A stretch of DNA of 64,000 bases from Campylorhamphus procurvoides (Eukaryota; Chordata; Aves; Passeriformes; Dendrocolaptidae), in contig WBMV01008302.1 in assembly GCA_013396655.1 (NCBI GenBank), forward strand, positions 16,496 to 80,495. The letters are read 5' to 3'. Below the pieces are notes generated by a model. That model saw only the letters and a list, made by a program, of their open reading frames with translations, had not been told where the DNA came from and did no database searches. This document shows, piece by piece, positions 23,535 through 37,741 of this stretch. Every line of letters begins with the position of its first letter. Position 1 is the first letter of the stretch. The position numbers were made by a program, and so were the translations under genes.

Positions 23535-23745
23535 ACTTTGTAAATGTCCCTGTTAGCCTCTCAAACTCCAGATCTTCATTTGTATGGCGGCCTGAGAGGT
23601 AGGTAAATGCTCATTTTACAGGTGGGGAAACTAGGGTTACTGAAAGACCAAAGCATTAATAGATGTAACCTCTCCAGTTCTTGTACTAATCCATCAGAGC
23701 TACAACTAGGATCTAGAGTATTCAAATTCTCAACTTATTTTCTAG
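23535..23745 (+). mobile_element. MIR-like ancient SINE / L2-tail-related element
   Basis: The order of segments follows the MIR core: CTTTGTAAATGT near 23538, CCTGAGAGGTAGGTAAATGC at 23591-23610, CATTTTACAGGTGGGGAAAC at 23612-23631 (the most diagnostic part, close to CATTTTACAGATGAGGAAAC), then AGAGCTACAACTAGGATCTA near 23696 and ATTCAAATTCTC, where MIR has the GGGATTTGAACCC-type segment. Divergence is high, as expected for an amniote-age element. Some bird annotations would place this with other CORE-SINEs or L2 tails. Confidence 0.7.
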
Positions 23746-26700
23746 CTACCGTATCCATATCTGTTTTGAAATATTGACATGTCTGAGGTCCCTTTGGGGA
23801 CCTTGGACCAAGGGTTCTGTGTGACTAGAAAAATAAAGATGAAGCAAAACACTGAGAATGTGAGCCTTGGAGGTTTAAAATGTGATTAATTTGAATTTTT
23901 TGAAATGTTATAACATAGTTAAAAATACCATGCAATGCATATCTGCTAGATCTAGCTTTTTTGCGGTGTTCACAGATTACCATGGTGGAGAAAACTCCTC
24001 CCAACAAAGCCAGTACCTGCCCAATTCATCACTGATATCCCCAGCATCAATCTTCAACATGGTGATTAAAGAAACTTTTAAACACACACGACTATAAACT
24101 GCCCACAAAGCTTTAAACCACATGTGTAAAGGCAATGAGGAATTTTATGTGGCTTTCCACCTTCCTGAGTTGGATTAAAACCAATGTGCACAGGAAAAAG
24201 CAAGGGAAGAAAAAGATATTCTCTAGGGCATCTGACCAGCTTGTGCTTGTGAAGCCCAGGAAAACCACCTGGCTCACTAGCAAAGTCACTGACTGCATGA
24301 ACATAATTCTGGTTTTAAAAAAAATACAGAAAATATCACAACCTGCAACCTGTCAAGGATGACTCCAGAAAAAGCTTCTTTTCATATAATAGCCACGCAA
24401 CACTTTTTAGAGGATCTCTTATCAGAGAAGCCTTTTACAAGAATTCAAAAGCAATAGTATTTTCTACAAGCAGTATCCTGCTATGCCACAGTCTCTGCAT
24501 GCTTGATTGGAGTGTAGGCAGGAACTCCTACCTGCAATAAACCAAGAGCAATAAATGCCCACCCATGAACTGTAGTCATGATTTCACCTCTCCCTGGGGA
24601 ATATTCTCTCTCAATACCAAATCATCAGAATGAAATGGAAAATGATTTCATAGCTCTTGGCTCTTCAGTTAGCTAGGACTCAAATGAGAGCATTTGAAAC
24701 TGGAGTAAGTAGCCAAGAATAATTCAGTAGCAAATCTGTCATAGGTTACACTTGCAGAGCACCTCAAGTGTGTTGTGGCAGTTCTCAGATGAGACACCTC
24801 ATAGTCACAGTTCTCTGAGAAACAATGGTCTCACACAGCAGTTACAGAAGGTGCTACATAAACCTTTTGGAAAAGGACTTTGTAAAATAACTGTATTCCC
24901 TGGGAAGACAGTCACAAGAGAGTAAGTTTCAGTGGTGGCTTACCCCACTCGTATGATTATTCTTATGGATGAAAATAATTTCCTGATATACAGATAGATT
25001 TGGGTACCTCTTCTTCCCATGAGTGGTAACCTGCTGCTATTCAGGTTAAGACTTCAGGTACCAAATAGTTCAGTCTTGTCTTTCTTCTGCTCCATAACGG
25101 CTGGAAACACATGAAGACTTATACTAGAACAAGTATGAAATTTTTAATACTTCAGTCATTTATCCAAGGCAGAAGTGCACTTTTATCCTTTTAATGTGTC
25201 AGCCATTTGTCCAAGGATCAAAAACCACACTAGACCCAAGCATCGACTTGAAACTTGTGACATTATCCACTATTTTAGAAATGGAAAAGCAGAAAAAGCA
25301 TAGAAGGGGGGAAAAAAGTTGCCTGTCATCACTGCTTCAGCCAGAATGTCATGGACGGAGGACATGGACTGCTGTCTACCGAGGATGTACTGCACAAAAT
25401 TGCTGATGGGTAACTGAACCTTATCTTCCAGAAGACGAATGCAGACACAAAGAGATGACCAATCAACTATGTCACTCAGCTCTTTCTTCCAACAATTTTC
25501 TGCAACATCAAAAACATTTTCAACTTTACCTGCCTTTGTCTTCCCTTGTTCTGTCATTCCTTCTCCTGCCTCTTCAGGTAGGTTAAAACCTTTTAAATTT
25601 GTGTTCCTTCTCTGTGAAGGTACTTTGCAGTGATATAATGTCACTTCTCAGTCTTCTCCATGTAAGCAGATGGAGTTTCTCAGTCTGTCACTGCAAGCCA
25701 CTTCCTCCAGCTTTCAAAGCATTTTTCCAGATTCTTTGTCCTTTTCAGTTCTGGACTTCTCCTGTTTATTTCCTGCATTTTCATTTTTAAAGCGCCAGCA
25801 GGAGAATGATCTGTACTCTTTCAGTAATGGTGATCCCAATGTCTCATTTAGTGGTCAAATCCCTCCCCCTTATAGGCTGGCAGTTCATACACAGTGCCCA
25901 TCACCAAGGCAGACACTGAGAGCTCCTGCTACCTTCTCTGTTTTTAGAACCCTCATATCTTCTTGCATGCTGCCTAAGATGTGACTGTCCATTCTGTAGT
26001 TATGATCCCTAATCCTTTGCCCTGGGCATGTAACTCACATTTGACTGCATTTTAATGTATATGGTGTGCATTACAAAAATGCACTGAAAATCAAGTAAAT
26101 CTCTATAATACTTCTTTTAACTCAATGAAGAAAATTTATAGCCTAATTTTAAGAACTCTAAGTATTCTCCAGTCTCTCGAGTTTATTATCTCTAAATATC
26201 AAATAAACTATAAAACCCTTCCTTTTTTTTTTCTTTCAGAAAGTTGGATTTCTATTTCTCAACTCAGAGATTAAAATTCTAGTTTGCAATAACTTTGCAA
26301 GCCAATTACAGAATGACGTGTTAAGGCACCAAACAAAATGAGAAAAAAATGCCTGCAGAGAATTAAAAACATTATTAAGTGAACAGCAGATGATAGAATA
26401 ATTTACTGTTTCAGTACAAAAGGGTCTCTATCAGAACTAAATCCCTTTGAGGAGGGAAGAGAAGAAAAGCTACATGCTGTAAGCAAGAAAGTAACCAGCA
26501 GCATGGTCATAGCTAGAATCTGATCTTAATAACCTACCCTTACTAAGAAATCTTGTCCACATACAGAAAGGACATGACTGCAAATTAGTAAAACAATTAT
26601 AGTCAAAGGCTGTTCATACTTCACAATAAAGGTCAGTGAAAATCCTTGCCTTCAGAGACCATATGTATATTGAGTTCCAGGTAAAACTCCCAATGCAATT

Positions 26701-29700
26701 GATCAAAAGACCCTTGTCTTCAGTGAATGTCCATCTGATCAGTATCTGATAAATCTGATCTTCCAGTTAGAGCAATGGTAAAGGCCAGAAATTAAAGGAG
26801 AGCACTGCTTCCTAAGAAGGTGAACAACAATGGTGGTGCAAAGCACACTGATCCCAGTACTTCACGGAAATCTGAACAATCCCTGTGTTTGCACAGAGGT
26901 GAGTTGAAGTCACTGCACTCACATACCCAGGCTTATTTCAGGGCTCTCTACTAAACAGCGTAAGGAAAAGCCTCCTGGCCCACATAAAAAGACTTCCAGT
27001 AGAACAGCAAGTGGAAAGAAAGGGAGGAAAAAAGAATACACAGATCCTACAAACCTGTTCACTCATCCATAGCTGTGAATACATAAGCTGTCCCATTGAC
27101 CTCATAGTGTTGGCAGTCTCTTAGGTTTACTGGTGAGACTGGAGCCTTGGGCTAAACCCCCTGGGAGTGAAGAGATCCATTTAAGTTCTGCGCTCAAAAC
27201 TTCTCAGCACTTGGCCTGAAAGACTAATAGGACACTAAAACAAATCAATTAATAATCATTCTGTTCTGACAACAAAACTACAAGTTAAATCCTGTCCCTG
27301 CAACTAGTTACACTGTAGTGTCCCTGGCCTGTACTCAGTGCAGAGGAGAGGCAATGCCACCCTACACAGCCTTCTTGTGCAAGGTCTTGGTGCCCACTTG
27401 ATCAGTCATGTGTGTCCTAGGTTAGAAAGGAAACCCTGACTAACCTGTTCCTGCATGAGGAAAAGGGATAGTGTAGGACACAGAGCAGTCTTTTGTCCCT
27501 GCCATCCTGCACAACCCCAGCCTGCTATACTTGGTGTCAAGATTGAAGTAGCTGCACTGACCTGGACCATCTAAACGCAGATTTTTCATTCTGGAAAAAA
27601 ATACTTACCATCCAAGGCAATTGATAAAATTGGAACAGGGAAAGCAGCTTTAACCCATAGGGAATCCAATCCCAGTTAAAACAGGCTCCAGTAAAGTGGC
27701 TGCTGAGTCCATCACATTGCATATTGGTAAAAGTAACTTGAGGTTTTTATCCTATCCAAGAGCCTCCATTTTATGTCTCTGCTAATTCCTTAGTCTGCAA
27801 ATTCCCAGAACCAGAAATGTTGTAACAGGCTTTTCTGCCCATCATGAAATGCACTTATTACCTCTACATGGGAAAGCAATTTGGTCTTCTGATTTTCAGC
27901 AGTGATTTCCGCGTGAAGCATGGTGACTCTTATCAGAAACTGGCAGGGGTTTATATATGCTAAAAGTTAATCAGTGATTCCCTTCTTCAAGGCAGGGCAT
28001 ATTACTCTTCTAGTTGGTTTATTTTTTTTTCTAAACTAATAAAAAAAATAGTTTAGTATTCTTTGAATTGTAATTGTACTACCCAGATATATTTTCAGCC
28101 TGATTTTATGTTTAAGACCTAATCCCACATAGTGGACTCTGAATAGAAATATTGTGGCTTGGGGCTCTGTACAGTATATGAAGCAGATTCTCCAGTCTGG
28201 TCATGGTACTCTGTGTTACAATAATGCAAAGCAACTGTGACGTCTGTTTAACTAATCATATGAGAAGTTTTTAAACCTGGACAATCTCCAGGAGATGTGA
28301 GGGCACAATTGGGCTCATGCTAATCTGCACCCACTGCCTGATATGAAGCACTGCTGTGAAAAAAAACCCAGGTGTTCCCAGTCTGGACCATGGCTGGTGT
28401 AACTGTAGTCATTTTAGGGCCATGGGCAGGGGGCATCAGCTGGACACGGGTCTACAAAAGGGCAGAAGGTAGAGAATTGAGGAAGGTTCTGAGATTCAGA
28501 AAGCTCTGGCTAGTGCCTCCTGCACAGCTTTTTCTTGACTATCACAAAGGCAGGATATCTGTCCAGGAAGTTAAACCATTTCAGTTAATTCTGATATTTG
28601 AAGGTGAGATCTATTTTCAGGTCAAGTTCACCTTTCACAGAGGACATTCATTGGGTTTCCACTGGTGAATTATGGCCCCAGAGATCAGTCACACGCCCAG
28701 AAAATCAGTTGCCCTAAGGCTCTGATCTAATGCCTATTTTTCAGGTGGAACCAAGAGAAGTCAGTGGAAGCATTTCAACTGGAACAGAAAGCAGAAGTCT
28801 CTTTTGCTAGAAGATGTTCAAAAGGAGCAGAATTCTTGGCATCCTGACAATTCCCACATCACATAGACAGGAAAAGCACTATCAATGCAGGCCTTCTTCT
28901 GGATCAGCTTCAGGCTCTTTCCCACCCTTCCACCTGCACCGCTAACAGCAGCAGCAATTGATACAGCTAAGCCACTGCCGATGCTTCAGAAATGCTCAGG
29001 TTTAAAGCAGAGCAGTGTTACACACTAGCAGGAAAAGCCACGTCAGCGGCACTGGTTTAATAAGGTATTCCTAACAGCCTGCATGCTGGATGTGCTGTAA
29101 TTACAAGAGGTCAGCGGAGTGGTGAGGCTCCGACTGCCCCCAACAGCTCTGCTCCTCTGGAAGAGCAGGGCTGACATCTCAGGAATGAGAGCAGCAGAGC
29201 TGGAGGCAGCAGAGCTGGCAGCTGGCCTTCCTTCACAGTGCTCTCACCCAGACCGTGCTAGTGCTTAGGAGCTTTCTGAGCAACATGAGAAAGCCCAGGG
29301 CAAGAGGCAAACAAATTTCTCTTCTCTTTGGGAGAAAACAGGACACTCTGGTAATTTAATTTGCCAGGCTCTGCTGTAATATGATGGTGCAGATGAGAGG
29401 ATGCAGACGCATATTCTAGGGCAGCCTGCTTTCACACTGAAGCACTGGGAGGCTTCTTATACAAACAGCAGCTTTAACAAGTCTGTCTTAGTCCTGTCTA
29501 GACCAAAAGGTAGTATTTATGAAGTATAGCTTACAAGTTTTTTAAACACTGAAAAAAAAGGATGCAGTTTTTGAAATTAATAGAAATACAAGTATCACTT
29601 CTCTCCAGACCTGAAGTAACACAGATCTTGTTTACTTAACTCAGGAAGAATAGGGAACAAAGCATAGCTGAAGCAAATAGGAGGACTACAGACTCCCACT

Positions 29701-32700
29701 TATTTTAAAGGTTTTCAATTCACACCCCTTATGAGCGGGTCCTACTGATTTTAATGGAAGTTATTTGTCCATAAGAAGGAGAGCTCTACAGACCCTGATT
29801 TTCACACGATTATCCTCTTTAAATGCATCCCCTCAGCTTTCCAGGGAATGGAGTCATACAGAGTCCAGAGTATGCCTTTGAACTCCTGGGTATTTTAATT
29901 GGTATACTACAGTATTGCCTTGCAACACGGCCACAGAGCTGCAGGTAGTTCATTTGGGATCATGCCTACAATCACCTGGGAAATCTCCTTTTATTGTTGT
30001 ATGCTCAGATACCATAATGATCCAAGTCCCTGGGCTGATCAGTGCAAATAGCTAGTGAATACATGTATAACCTCTCCTGATTATCATGCAGCTGTACTGT
30101 GCAGTGGCTTTCCTCCGTTTGCTTTCTCATTACCTGTTTAATGTTCCTCTGTCTCTCTCCTTTTGAAAGGGAAATCTTCTTGACCTCAATCAGTGTTCCT
30201 TCAAACTCCTTCCTCCCCCACCTCTACCAAGTTCATGCTTTTCCCTCAGCCTTTAATGCTCATTCTCTAGGGTGGATTGTCCTTGATCACCTGCTGTCAC
30301 TCTCCCATTCTGCCTTCCCTTGTCAGAACATCTTCTGTGCCGACCAAGCTAATCTCCAATACTGACATCCTATATTCAGGCTAGTAGTGTTACACAAGGG
30401 CAAGTACTTGTTTTCAGATGGAAGCCAGAGATGCCAGGATGGTTACTGCTTTCCCTTCATTTAGTACTACAAAATTTTATTCTGGGTCTTGCTTTTTGAC
30501 TTTTGATTTTCTGTTGTGAAAATGAATAAATGACAAAGGGGATGGGGGTCATTACCAGGATGTATCTGATTTGTTTGTTTTTTCCTGAGCTAGCGTTTGC
30601 TACTTGGGATCTCTACTTCCCACATATTAACTATAATGCACAGTTGGTACAGAGAACAGCTCTCCCTCTGCCACAGAGGCATTTGGCAGCTTGAGGGAGC
30701 TGTGCAGGGTTTTGGATAACCAGTGCTCATGATCCCGAAGGGTATTGTGTGTGCAATGGTGAAGAGCTTGAAAAAGCTAATATATTTGGTGTTTGCTGTG
30801 TGGTGCATGCCTGGAGGCCACCTCTGTGTGTACAGGTATTGCCTTGGACATCTCCAAGAGCAGTTAAGAGGACATTTAGAAGGTATTACAGTATCACTTA
30901 AAAAGAGCACAGGGACACCTGGGCTCACATTTTGAAATTTCACAGTTTCAGATCATGACAGCCTGGAGAGGTGCAAGACTCCCTGCCACAAAGTCACCTC
31001 AACTTGGTGCTAATGAAGACTTTTTCACTGACTTTGCCAGCATAAGAGGGAAAGGGAATGACTCTTTTGGAGATTGGAAGTATACACAGCTGTAGACAAC
31101 ACACAGATTTGCAGAGTGTATGTTGTTGTCAACAGAGCTTTAGCTCTTGCAATGAAGTATTGGACCAGGTAGTTCTGATGAAGAAGATGGAAGAATTCAA
31201 TCCTATATATACCTGAGGTTAAACTTGAAAGTGTGAATAAATAACTTTTTTCCCTTATTCTCAACATATATACTCACTCCGTCATTTGTATTTTCCCCAC
31301 CCTTTCCAGCATTCATTCACTAGGCACAGGGGCAGAAGATCCCAGATCCAAACAAGGAGGTCTTGTTCTTGCTGTTGACTTCCACTTCAGCTTTATAACC
31401 TCGTTTTTCAGCACAGGCCAAGATGAGTTTCACTCTTTGCAATACCCCAAACTTTTCAACATTTCAGAATAGCTGTATCTTATTAGAAAAGCAAACATCA
31501 TCTGGTATTACCCACTAATTACCCCAGCCCAAAGCCCCTAGCTACCCAGAACTGAGTTCTCTCTTCCAATGTACTTGTCATTAACCTCATAGTCTCCTTT
31601 TAGAGCCCACCAGGTCCCCTGCCACTGAGCTGGTTTACTCATCCCAGAGCCAAGGACAGCCAGGAATGTTAATGGTTTTTCTCACTTCCTTCAGCTCCCT
31701 GGCATGGAGAGATCCTCACTGCCTCTCACACCACTCCTTCTTGTGCCAAAACTGCTCTTTAGCTTAACTTAAATGGCCCTTTTCCCTTCCTGCTACTAAC
31801 TCTTCTGAATTACTTATGAAGACCAATAAGCTCTACAGTCTTTCGCTGAGCTAATTACTCTTGAGTATATTCCCTCATAGAAGAGTGACTGCCCCCAGCC
31901 ATCACCTTTGACTCTCCTCCAGGCTGGCCATGTCTTTCCTGGCTGAGAGTGACTGGTATAAAGCAGCAGGGATGAGATCTCTCCAGAGATTTCTGTGATA
32001 GCATTAATAAACCCTGCTCTCTGTAGGAAGGACCTTGCCTAATAGATTATGTGGTCACCTTTTTTATCTTTGCAGCCAACACATCTCAGTGCTTCATTGT
32101 CACCTTGTGACTAATAAAACCAAGACTTACTCCTCCTCTGTCATTCACAGATGATGAACTCAAAGACATTTCCATGATTAAGCCCAAAACATGGAGACTA
32201 TTTCTTTGCTGTTGGGTAAATTTCCATTTCTACCTCACTGGTCCTCATGTTCATGCATTATGCCTTCACATAATATTCCAGGCCTCACCCTGGTGGCAGT
32301 GCCTCCCAGTCTGGTGTCAACACTGGGCTGCTTTACCTCCTACCTTGCACTTCTACCAGGGCAGGGCAGCATTAAGTCTGAGCAACTCCATCATTAATTT
32401 CCTTCCTTGCTGATAATTTGTCCTCCAAGAGCACACATGGCAATCTCCCTCTCTGGATCCAGAGGAACAACTGGCCCAACAACCAGAAACCTCGTACAAA
32501 ACAGCATGAACTCAACATCTTCTGTGGGTGAAAAAAATTGGCAAAGGCCAGACCAGTTGCTGGACTCCAAGCCAGGCTCCCTATTTGCCCTGCCTGTTGC
32601 TGTCACTGAACTCAGCTCTGCCCACCATGGCCAGACCCTCTGGGCCTGCACCCCATTGCTGAGGGCACGGCTCATATTGTGGTTGCCCTGATCTTCCAGC

Positions 32701-35700
32701 TTGTCCCCCCTCATCATGGAACCACGAGCCCTCTCTGTGTCCTGCCTGCTCTGCCATGAGCTGGGTGTGCTCCTCCTCAGCTTTGGAATACACACATGGT
32801 ACCAGGAGAGCCTGAGAGCAGCTCAGTGCCAGCTTCTGCTTCACCTGCCTTCCTTCTTATTGAGAGGAGAAAGGAACCAAAGGCTTTATCTCAGCCCAAG
32901 TAAATTAATCCCTTGGTTTAAAAGAGTGATTTTCAGTGATATGAAGAATATCTTTCAAGCAGCCAAGTGGGACATCTGCATTGACAGCCACATTTCTAAA
33001 GTATCAATTAAATTAGATTTTGTGAGAGAGGATAGGTTATCTGTCAGATAGACTTTACACTAACCATACAATTTATAAATGTTGGCTGTTGAGCATTACC
33101 CCAAATCTTTCTGTAGCTTGCTTGCTTTACTCCAGCCTTAGTTGAGTATTTAGACCACCCACTGTTAAGTCTCACAGTAATTTTTGATAACTGGGTGCAA
33201 GTCTTACCCCCTCATTGTTCACAAAGCTAGAAAAATATTTCTATGAATTTTTTCATTTTGCTTTTTCAAAACACCAGTGTCTTTCCTTGCTCTATTCAAA
33301 CTGCCAAGCAGCTCATTTGGCTGTTTTTGTGTGTGTGTGTCCCTGCCTGGCGTGTGTTATTTCAAAGTTGACATGATGACAAAAGCCACTTAAGGATGGC
33401 AGCTAATAAGACATCTGCTTTCCCCAAGTGAGTGCAAGGGGAGGCTCACAAGGCAGCGGTCAGATGTGGATTGGTAATAGGGTGCATTGCCTTTAGACTC
33501 CGGGTCACTGCTTCACCTGTGATCCTTGTCAAGAGTGGCCATAACTTGTTATCCCTGTAAATCACTAACCTACGAAAATGAGTCAATGCTCTTTCTCTAG
33601 GTCCTGCTGACAACTATCTATACTACAATTAGCCAAAGCGCAAAGACAGACTGGATTGAGTGGCCTTCTCAGCCTGAGGGGTCTGAGAGGTCAGTGACAA
33701 GGCAGCTTGTGGGACCACTCTCTGGGCAGGCTTCCTGGCAACAGAGCTCCAGCACCATACTTTGGTGCTCAGGCACAAACCATATTTTGATATAAATGAA
33801 AATAGCAGTAAAACAAAGTGAATTTGCACAGATTTAGCTTTCCTGTTGCTTTCTGGAGCACTGCTAATAGAAATCAGTGCCCATTTAATAGAGCATATAA
33901 GAAAGGGTGGACTAAAGAAAGGAAACTACAGGATAAAATACAATAATTTTTAGGAGTCACAGCATAAAGTGATGGTTCACTGTTTTCCTGTAATGTATGC
34001 AACCCTAGGCTTTGTGCTGATTTGTGATGATTTGTGCTATAGCCCATATATCATGCCAGAAATGCCAGCCAGCTGTGTTGCATTTGCAATGTAAAATATT
34101 ATATATTTCATTTTGCCTTTGTGTATCTTAAGATAAGGCATAGGTAAGATACAAGTCAGGAGGAGTTTTCTTATTAGTTATTTATTATTAGTTATCTTAT
34201 TAATTTATTGCTGTTAATCACCAAAATGTAAAATGCTATCACGTGGTCAGCATTAGCCATTTTCACCACATGCAATTATCAATATCTTTTTCAATTTCAG
34301 CTTATTGCAATTACCATATTATGAATATAGATCACTGTATTTGTTTGAAGTCTTTCTGGATGTCAAAATGTAACCAGAGTTTAATCCCAGTAAAAGGGCA
34401 TAACGAAGACCTCCATTTGTGGTGATTGAATCATACATTAACCCAAGAGAACAGAAGGTCTGGCATCACTACCAGGTAGTTAATGATTATGCCTCCTATT
34501 GTCTCCTAATATTATCTTGAAAATGGCCATGTCAGGAGGCCTAGAAATCCCTCAGAGCACTTTATGCTTTTTTATTTTCAAGTGTCCAACTCTAGTATAT
34601 GATCAGAGAGAGATAGAGAAATATGAATTAGTTAAAAAATCTATTAAATATAAAAAAATGAGGGCCAGTTCTCAGACAGATCTCCAAATACTTCTATGGT
34701 AAGCTCTTGCTGGAAATATTATTTCAGAGCAAAGGAGGAGCAAGCAGGCCAAAATATCTCACAGATAATAGAAAGATTTATTTCAGGAAGGTGTCCCATG
34801 GGCTTTGGTGAGAAGAGCACAGGAAGAGCCACTCAGGCTTCCCTCTGGTCCCTGCCCTGACAGGGGTCACAGCAGATGCTTGGGGAGAGATATCAGCAAG
34901 GGGCAAGCAAATGAGAGTCTTTCTGCTCCGTTAGTGATGGGCAAATGGAGGCCTCAAGAAAAAGGGCATTTGAACTCAACCTGTATGTGAATGTTGTTTA
35001 GTCTTACTGGTGCAGAAAGATCTGTGCTTCAGAATCAACCCATCTCCTTAAACCAGGGTAGTTTTTTAGCCCATAGCTCCAATATATATTTGGGTTTGTG
35101 AGACTCTTTGAGGAGGGTTGGATACTGGGTGCTGTAGGTGTAGTAATGCTCTGCTGGGATGTGGGAGTGCAGCAGGAGACTGCTTTGTGCTGGGAATAAA
35201 GACAGTAGAGGGGCTGAAGGGGTACAGGGCCTGGAGCATCCATAACGTGATACAGTGGAACCAGGCAGTCACAGGCATGGTGAGCAAGGAGAAGGCAGGG
35301 CTTTCTAGGGAAGAGAAGATGCCAGCACATCACCATGGCACATCTTTGGCTCAGCCACTTCTACAGAATTTAAGCTGTTATTTAATTGAGATGCTTAAAA
35401 AAATGAATTCTGTTTGATAAAGTGATGATTAATCTTCATTATACTCCTCTGTGATCATCACAGCAAAGAGTTTCACTTGTATGTCTGCTTATCATCTCTT
35501 CTGAAAATCTTGCTGGTAAAGAAAGATTCAATTGATGATTAGATTTTTGTCATCAAATCCCATTTTTGTTTCCATGCAAAGAAAAAGGAATGTCTCACTT
35601 CTGAAAGAAAAGGGAAATAAAAGTAAAGCACAATTGTTGGGCAGTTATCTCTGACATTCGTGTAATGTGGTATATGTCCTTAAGTGACATTCATGTGAGA

Positions 35701-37741
35701 GAAAAAGAAAAACATCAATTGAAAAAGGTTACAGGAATTCTTCAGGCATGAAGTGATCTCCAGGCAGCACAATCCCTGCAGTTTATAAAGAGATTCTGCT
35801 CTCATCCACTGCCCTCACACACTTAAGGCACCATTTAACCCATTTGCTTCCTGAGACTTCTTTAATACCCAAATTTGATCTTCCTTTCTAAGAGTAGCAT
35901 TAAACCAGGAAATTAAGCCAAGCGCTAGGTTTAGGAAAGAAGCTTGCAGCCACTACCCTTGCTGTCTTCCACAGCAGAGAAGGGCACTGCACTGAGCAGT
36001 TGGGCATTGGCTTGGGGAACTTCGTCTCCAGTTTGCTGGGAAAGTGCAGTTGGCACTCAAGAGGGATCTTCCTCTCTCATGTCTAGGCATGACCTTCTGC
36101 AAAACTGTGAAGTCAAACAAATGGACACAGGACACAGATGGAGGCAGAAATGGCAGGGTTAGGACCACCACTAAAATTTTGTTCCAATTTTAACTGTGAA
36201 GAAGAAAATCTAAAGCCTTTCCTCAAACAAGAATTAACATCATGTATTTTAGTAGCAGTCACTTTCCTTTCTGTTTATCTCTGGTTTCTAAGCACCAGGG
36301 TTGACTCATGGTATGTCTTGAGGTTTCTTTTATTTCTACAGGCATGGTACCTACAATATTATCTCCATTCAACTCAGAGCATATCATCCTGCAAAAAGCT
36401 GTGCAGACCTTCAGTCCCTACGTTTGGCAGATCTTGCACAGCCAAGGTTTCTGAAGATGCAAATCCAGGTACAGAAGCGTAACCAAAGAGCTGTGGAAAA
36501 ACTGGCAATATATTAATAGATAATCAGAACAGAGAGGTGGAGGCCTCTGTGTTTCCCTATCCTTGCAGTGCCATCTAACTTGTCTGAGGTGGTCTGGGGC
36601 ATCAGGTGGTCCCAATTCATGGCTTGCTCTGAAAATCAGCTGTTTTTTAGAGACTGCAACACTCCCTGAGCAAGCGTGGCCATGTAACAGTGCTGGAACT
36701 GCTCCTGCCGTTTCCCAGTGTTGGCATGAGTTTGCCAAGAGCACAAGAGGTGGGAGTGGAGCTGCCTGCTCTTTGGGTTCCTAGTCATAGTCTGTGCTTG
36801 CAGATGAAATTGTCTCTGTGACAAGATATAAAAGATGCATAATAGCACTAGCATCTTCCAGCTTATTTAACTGATTACGAACCTAAAAGAAATGGTAACC
36901 ATGTAAACACAGGCTTTTACATGGCACATAGGCAATAGAAAGACAACTTACTCCCCTGGGCAGGTAACAATGAACTCATGAAATGTTGTAAGCTCATGAA
37001 GTTTTCTAAGTTCAAGTGGTCTTCAGTGTCTTTCACGATATCATTAGTTTGCAGTGTGTGATGAAGACATGTGAACACTCGACCAGGGTGACTACAGGCC
37101 TGTCGGCCCGTGCGGGAGCCTTGCCAGCCATAATAGCTTCCCTTTCAGAGACAGTGTCTTTTGTGCAATTTTATCTTAATTAGAATTTAAAAAAAAAAAA
37201 AAGCAAACTTTTATATCCCTCACATCCAAAAGGAAAATAATCTACCATACATTGTGTAATGCTCTGTTCAGTCAGAGTCATAAAACATAGCATTTGGTAC
37301 TGCAGACAGCAGCACAGGTATTTGTTGCTGCATTGCTATTTGAACCCAGCTGTCCTTACATTTTTATTGAAGAATCTTATTTTATTCCCTCTTACAGGGT
37401 GCTGTCTTTCCATGATCTTATAAATTCATTCCTATTTCTCTTTTTGTCTTTCATTCCACAATTCCGTGCATTACCTTCTGCTTGCTGAAACTAAAGATGC
37501 GTAACACTTCTCCTTCAAATGCCCTGGACAGCCTACTCCTGTCTTGTTTAATTCCAAGAATTCTTTTTAGAGGGAAACACCCAGGTTCTAGGGAAATTCT
37601 TTGTGAAACTCGGGATTATGAGTAAGGGTGGCAGGACTGTGTCTAATGACTCACAGGTGCAAAGCTGTACAGCCATGGAAAACTGCTTAAAAGCTGCTTT
37701 TGTGCCTGTGTGAGAAAGTCTGGAGTTAAATACTCCTCCAG
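23746..37741. other. 14-kb stretch without a recognised gene
   Basis: Mainly unique AT-rich DNA. More GC-rich, CpG-poor patches occur at about 28900-29300 and 32270-32860, but no exon structure is convincing. The 133-codon minus-strand ORF at 32394-32795 has no motif I know. One minus-strand ORF near 25.4 kb looks more protein-like and is listed separately. Short ancient repeat motifs near 28660-28790 and 29740-29765 are treated in the findings. A short TG repeat lies at 33329-33341. No CR1 is recognised here, in contrast to the regions on either side. Confidence 0.45.
25270..25644 (-). other. 124-codon ORF with protein-like composition, unrecognised
   Basis: An open frame from 25644 down to 25270 on the minus strand. 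Its middle part has a mixed, globular-looking composition (KKELSDIVDWSSLCVCIRLL, then EDKVQLPISNFVQYILGR), unlike the Lys/Leu/Phe-rich chance ORFs around it. A TTTTTGATGTTGCAG acceptor-like site precedes 25499, and a weak donor-like GTAGAC follows 25380, which would give a 120-bp exon. The donor is poor, and I do not recognise the family. It may be a lone exon, a decayed exon or chance. In 64 kb, ORFs of this length do occur by chance. Confidence 0.2.

Noticed and set aside
32394..32795. 133-codon minus-strand ORF in a GC-richer patch
   Set aside because: No recognisable family. Overlapping ORFs in three other frames reflect base composition.
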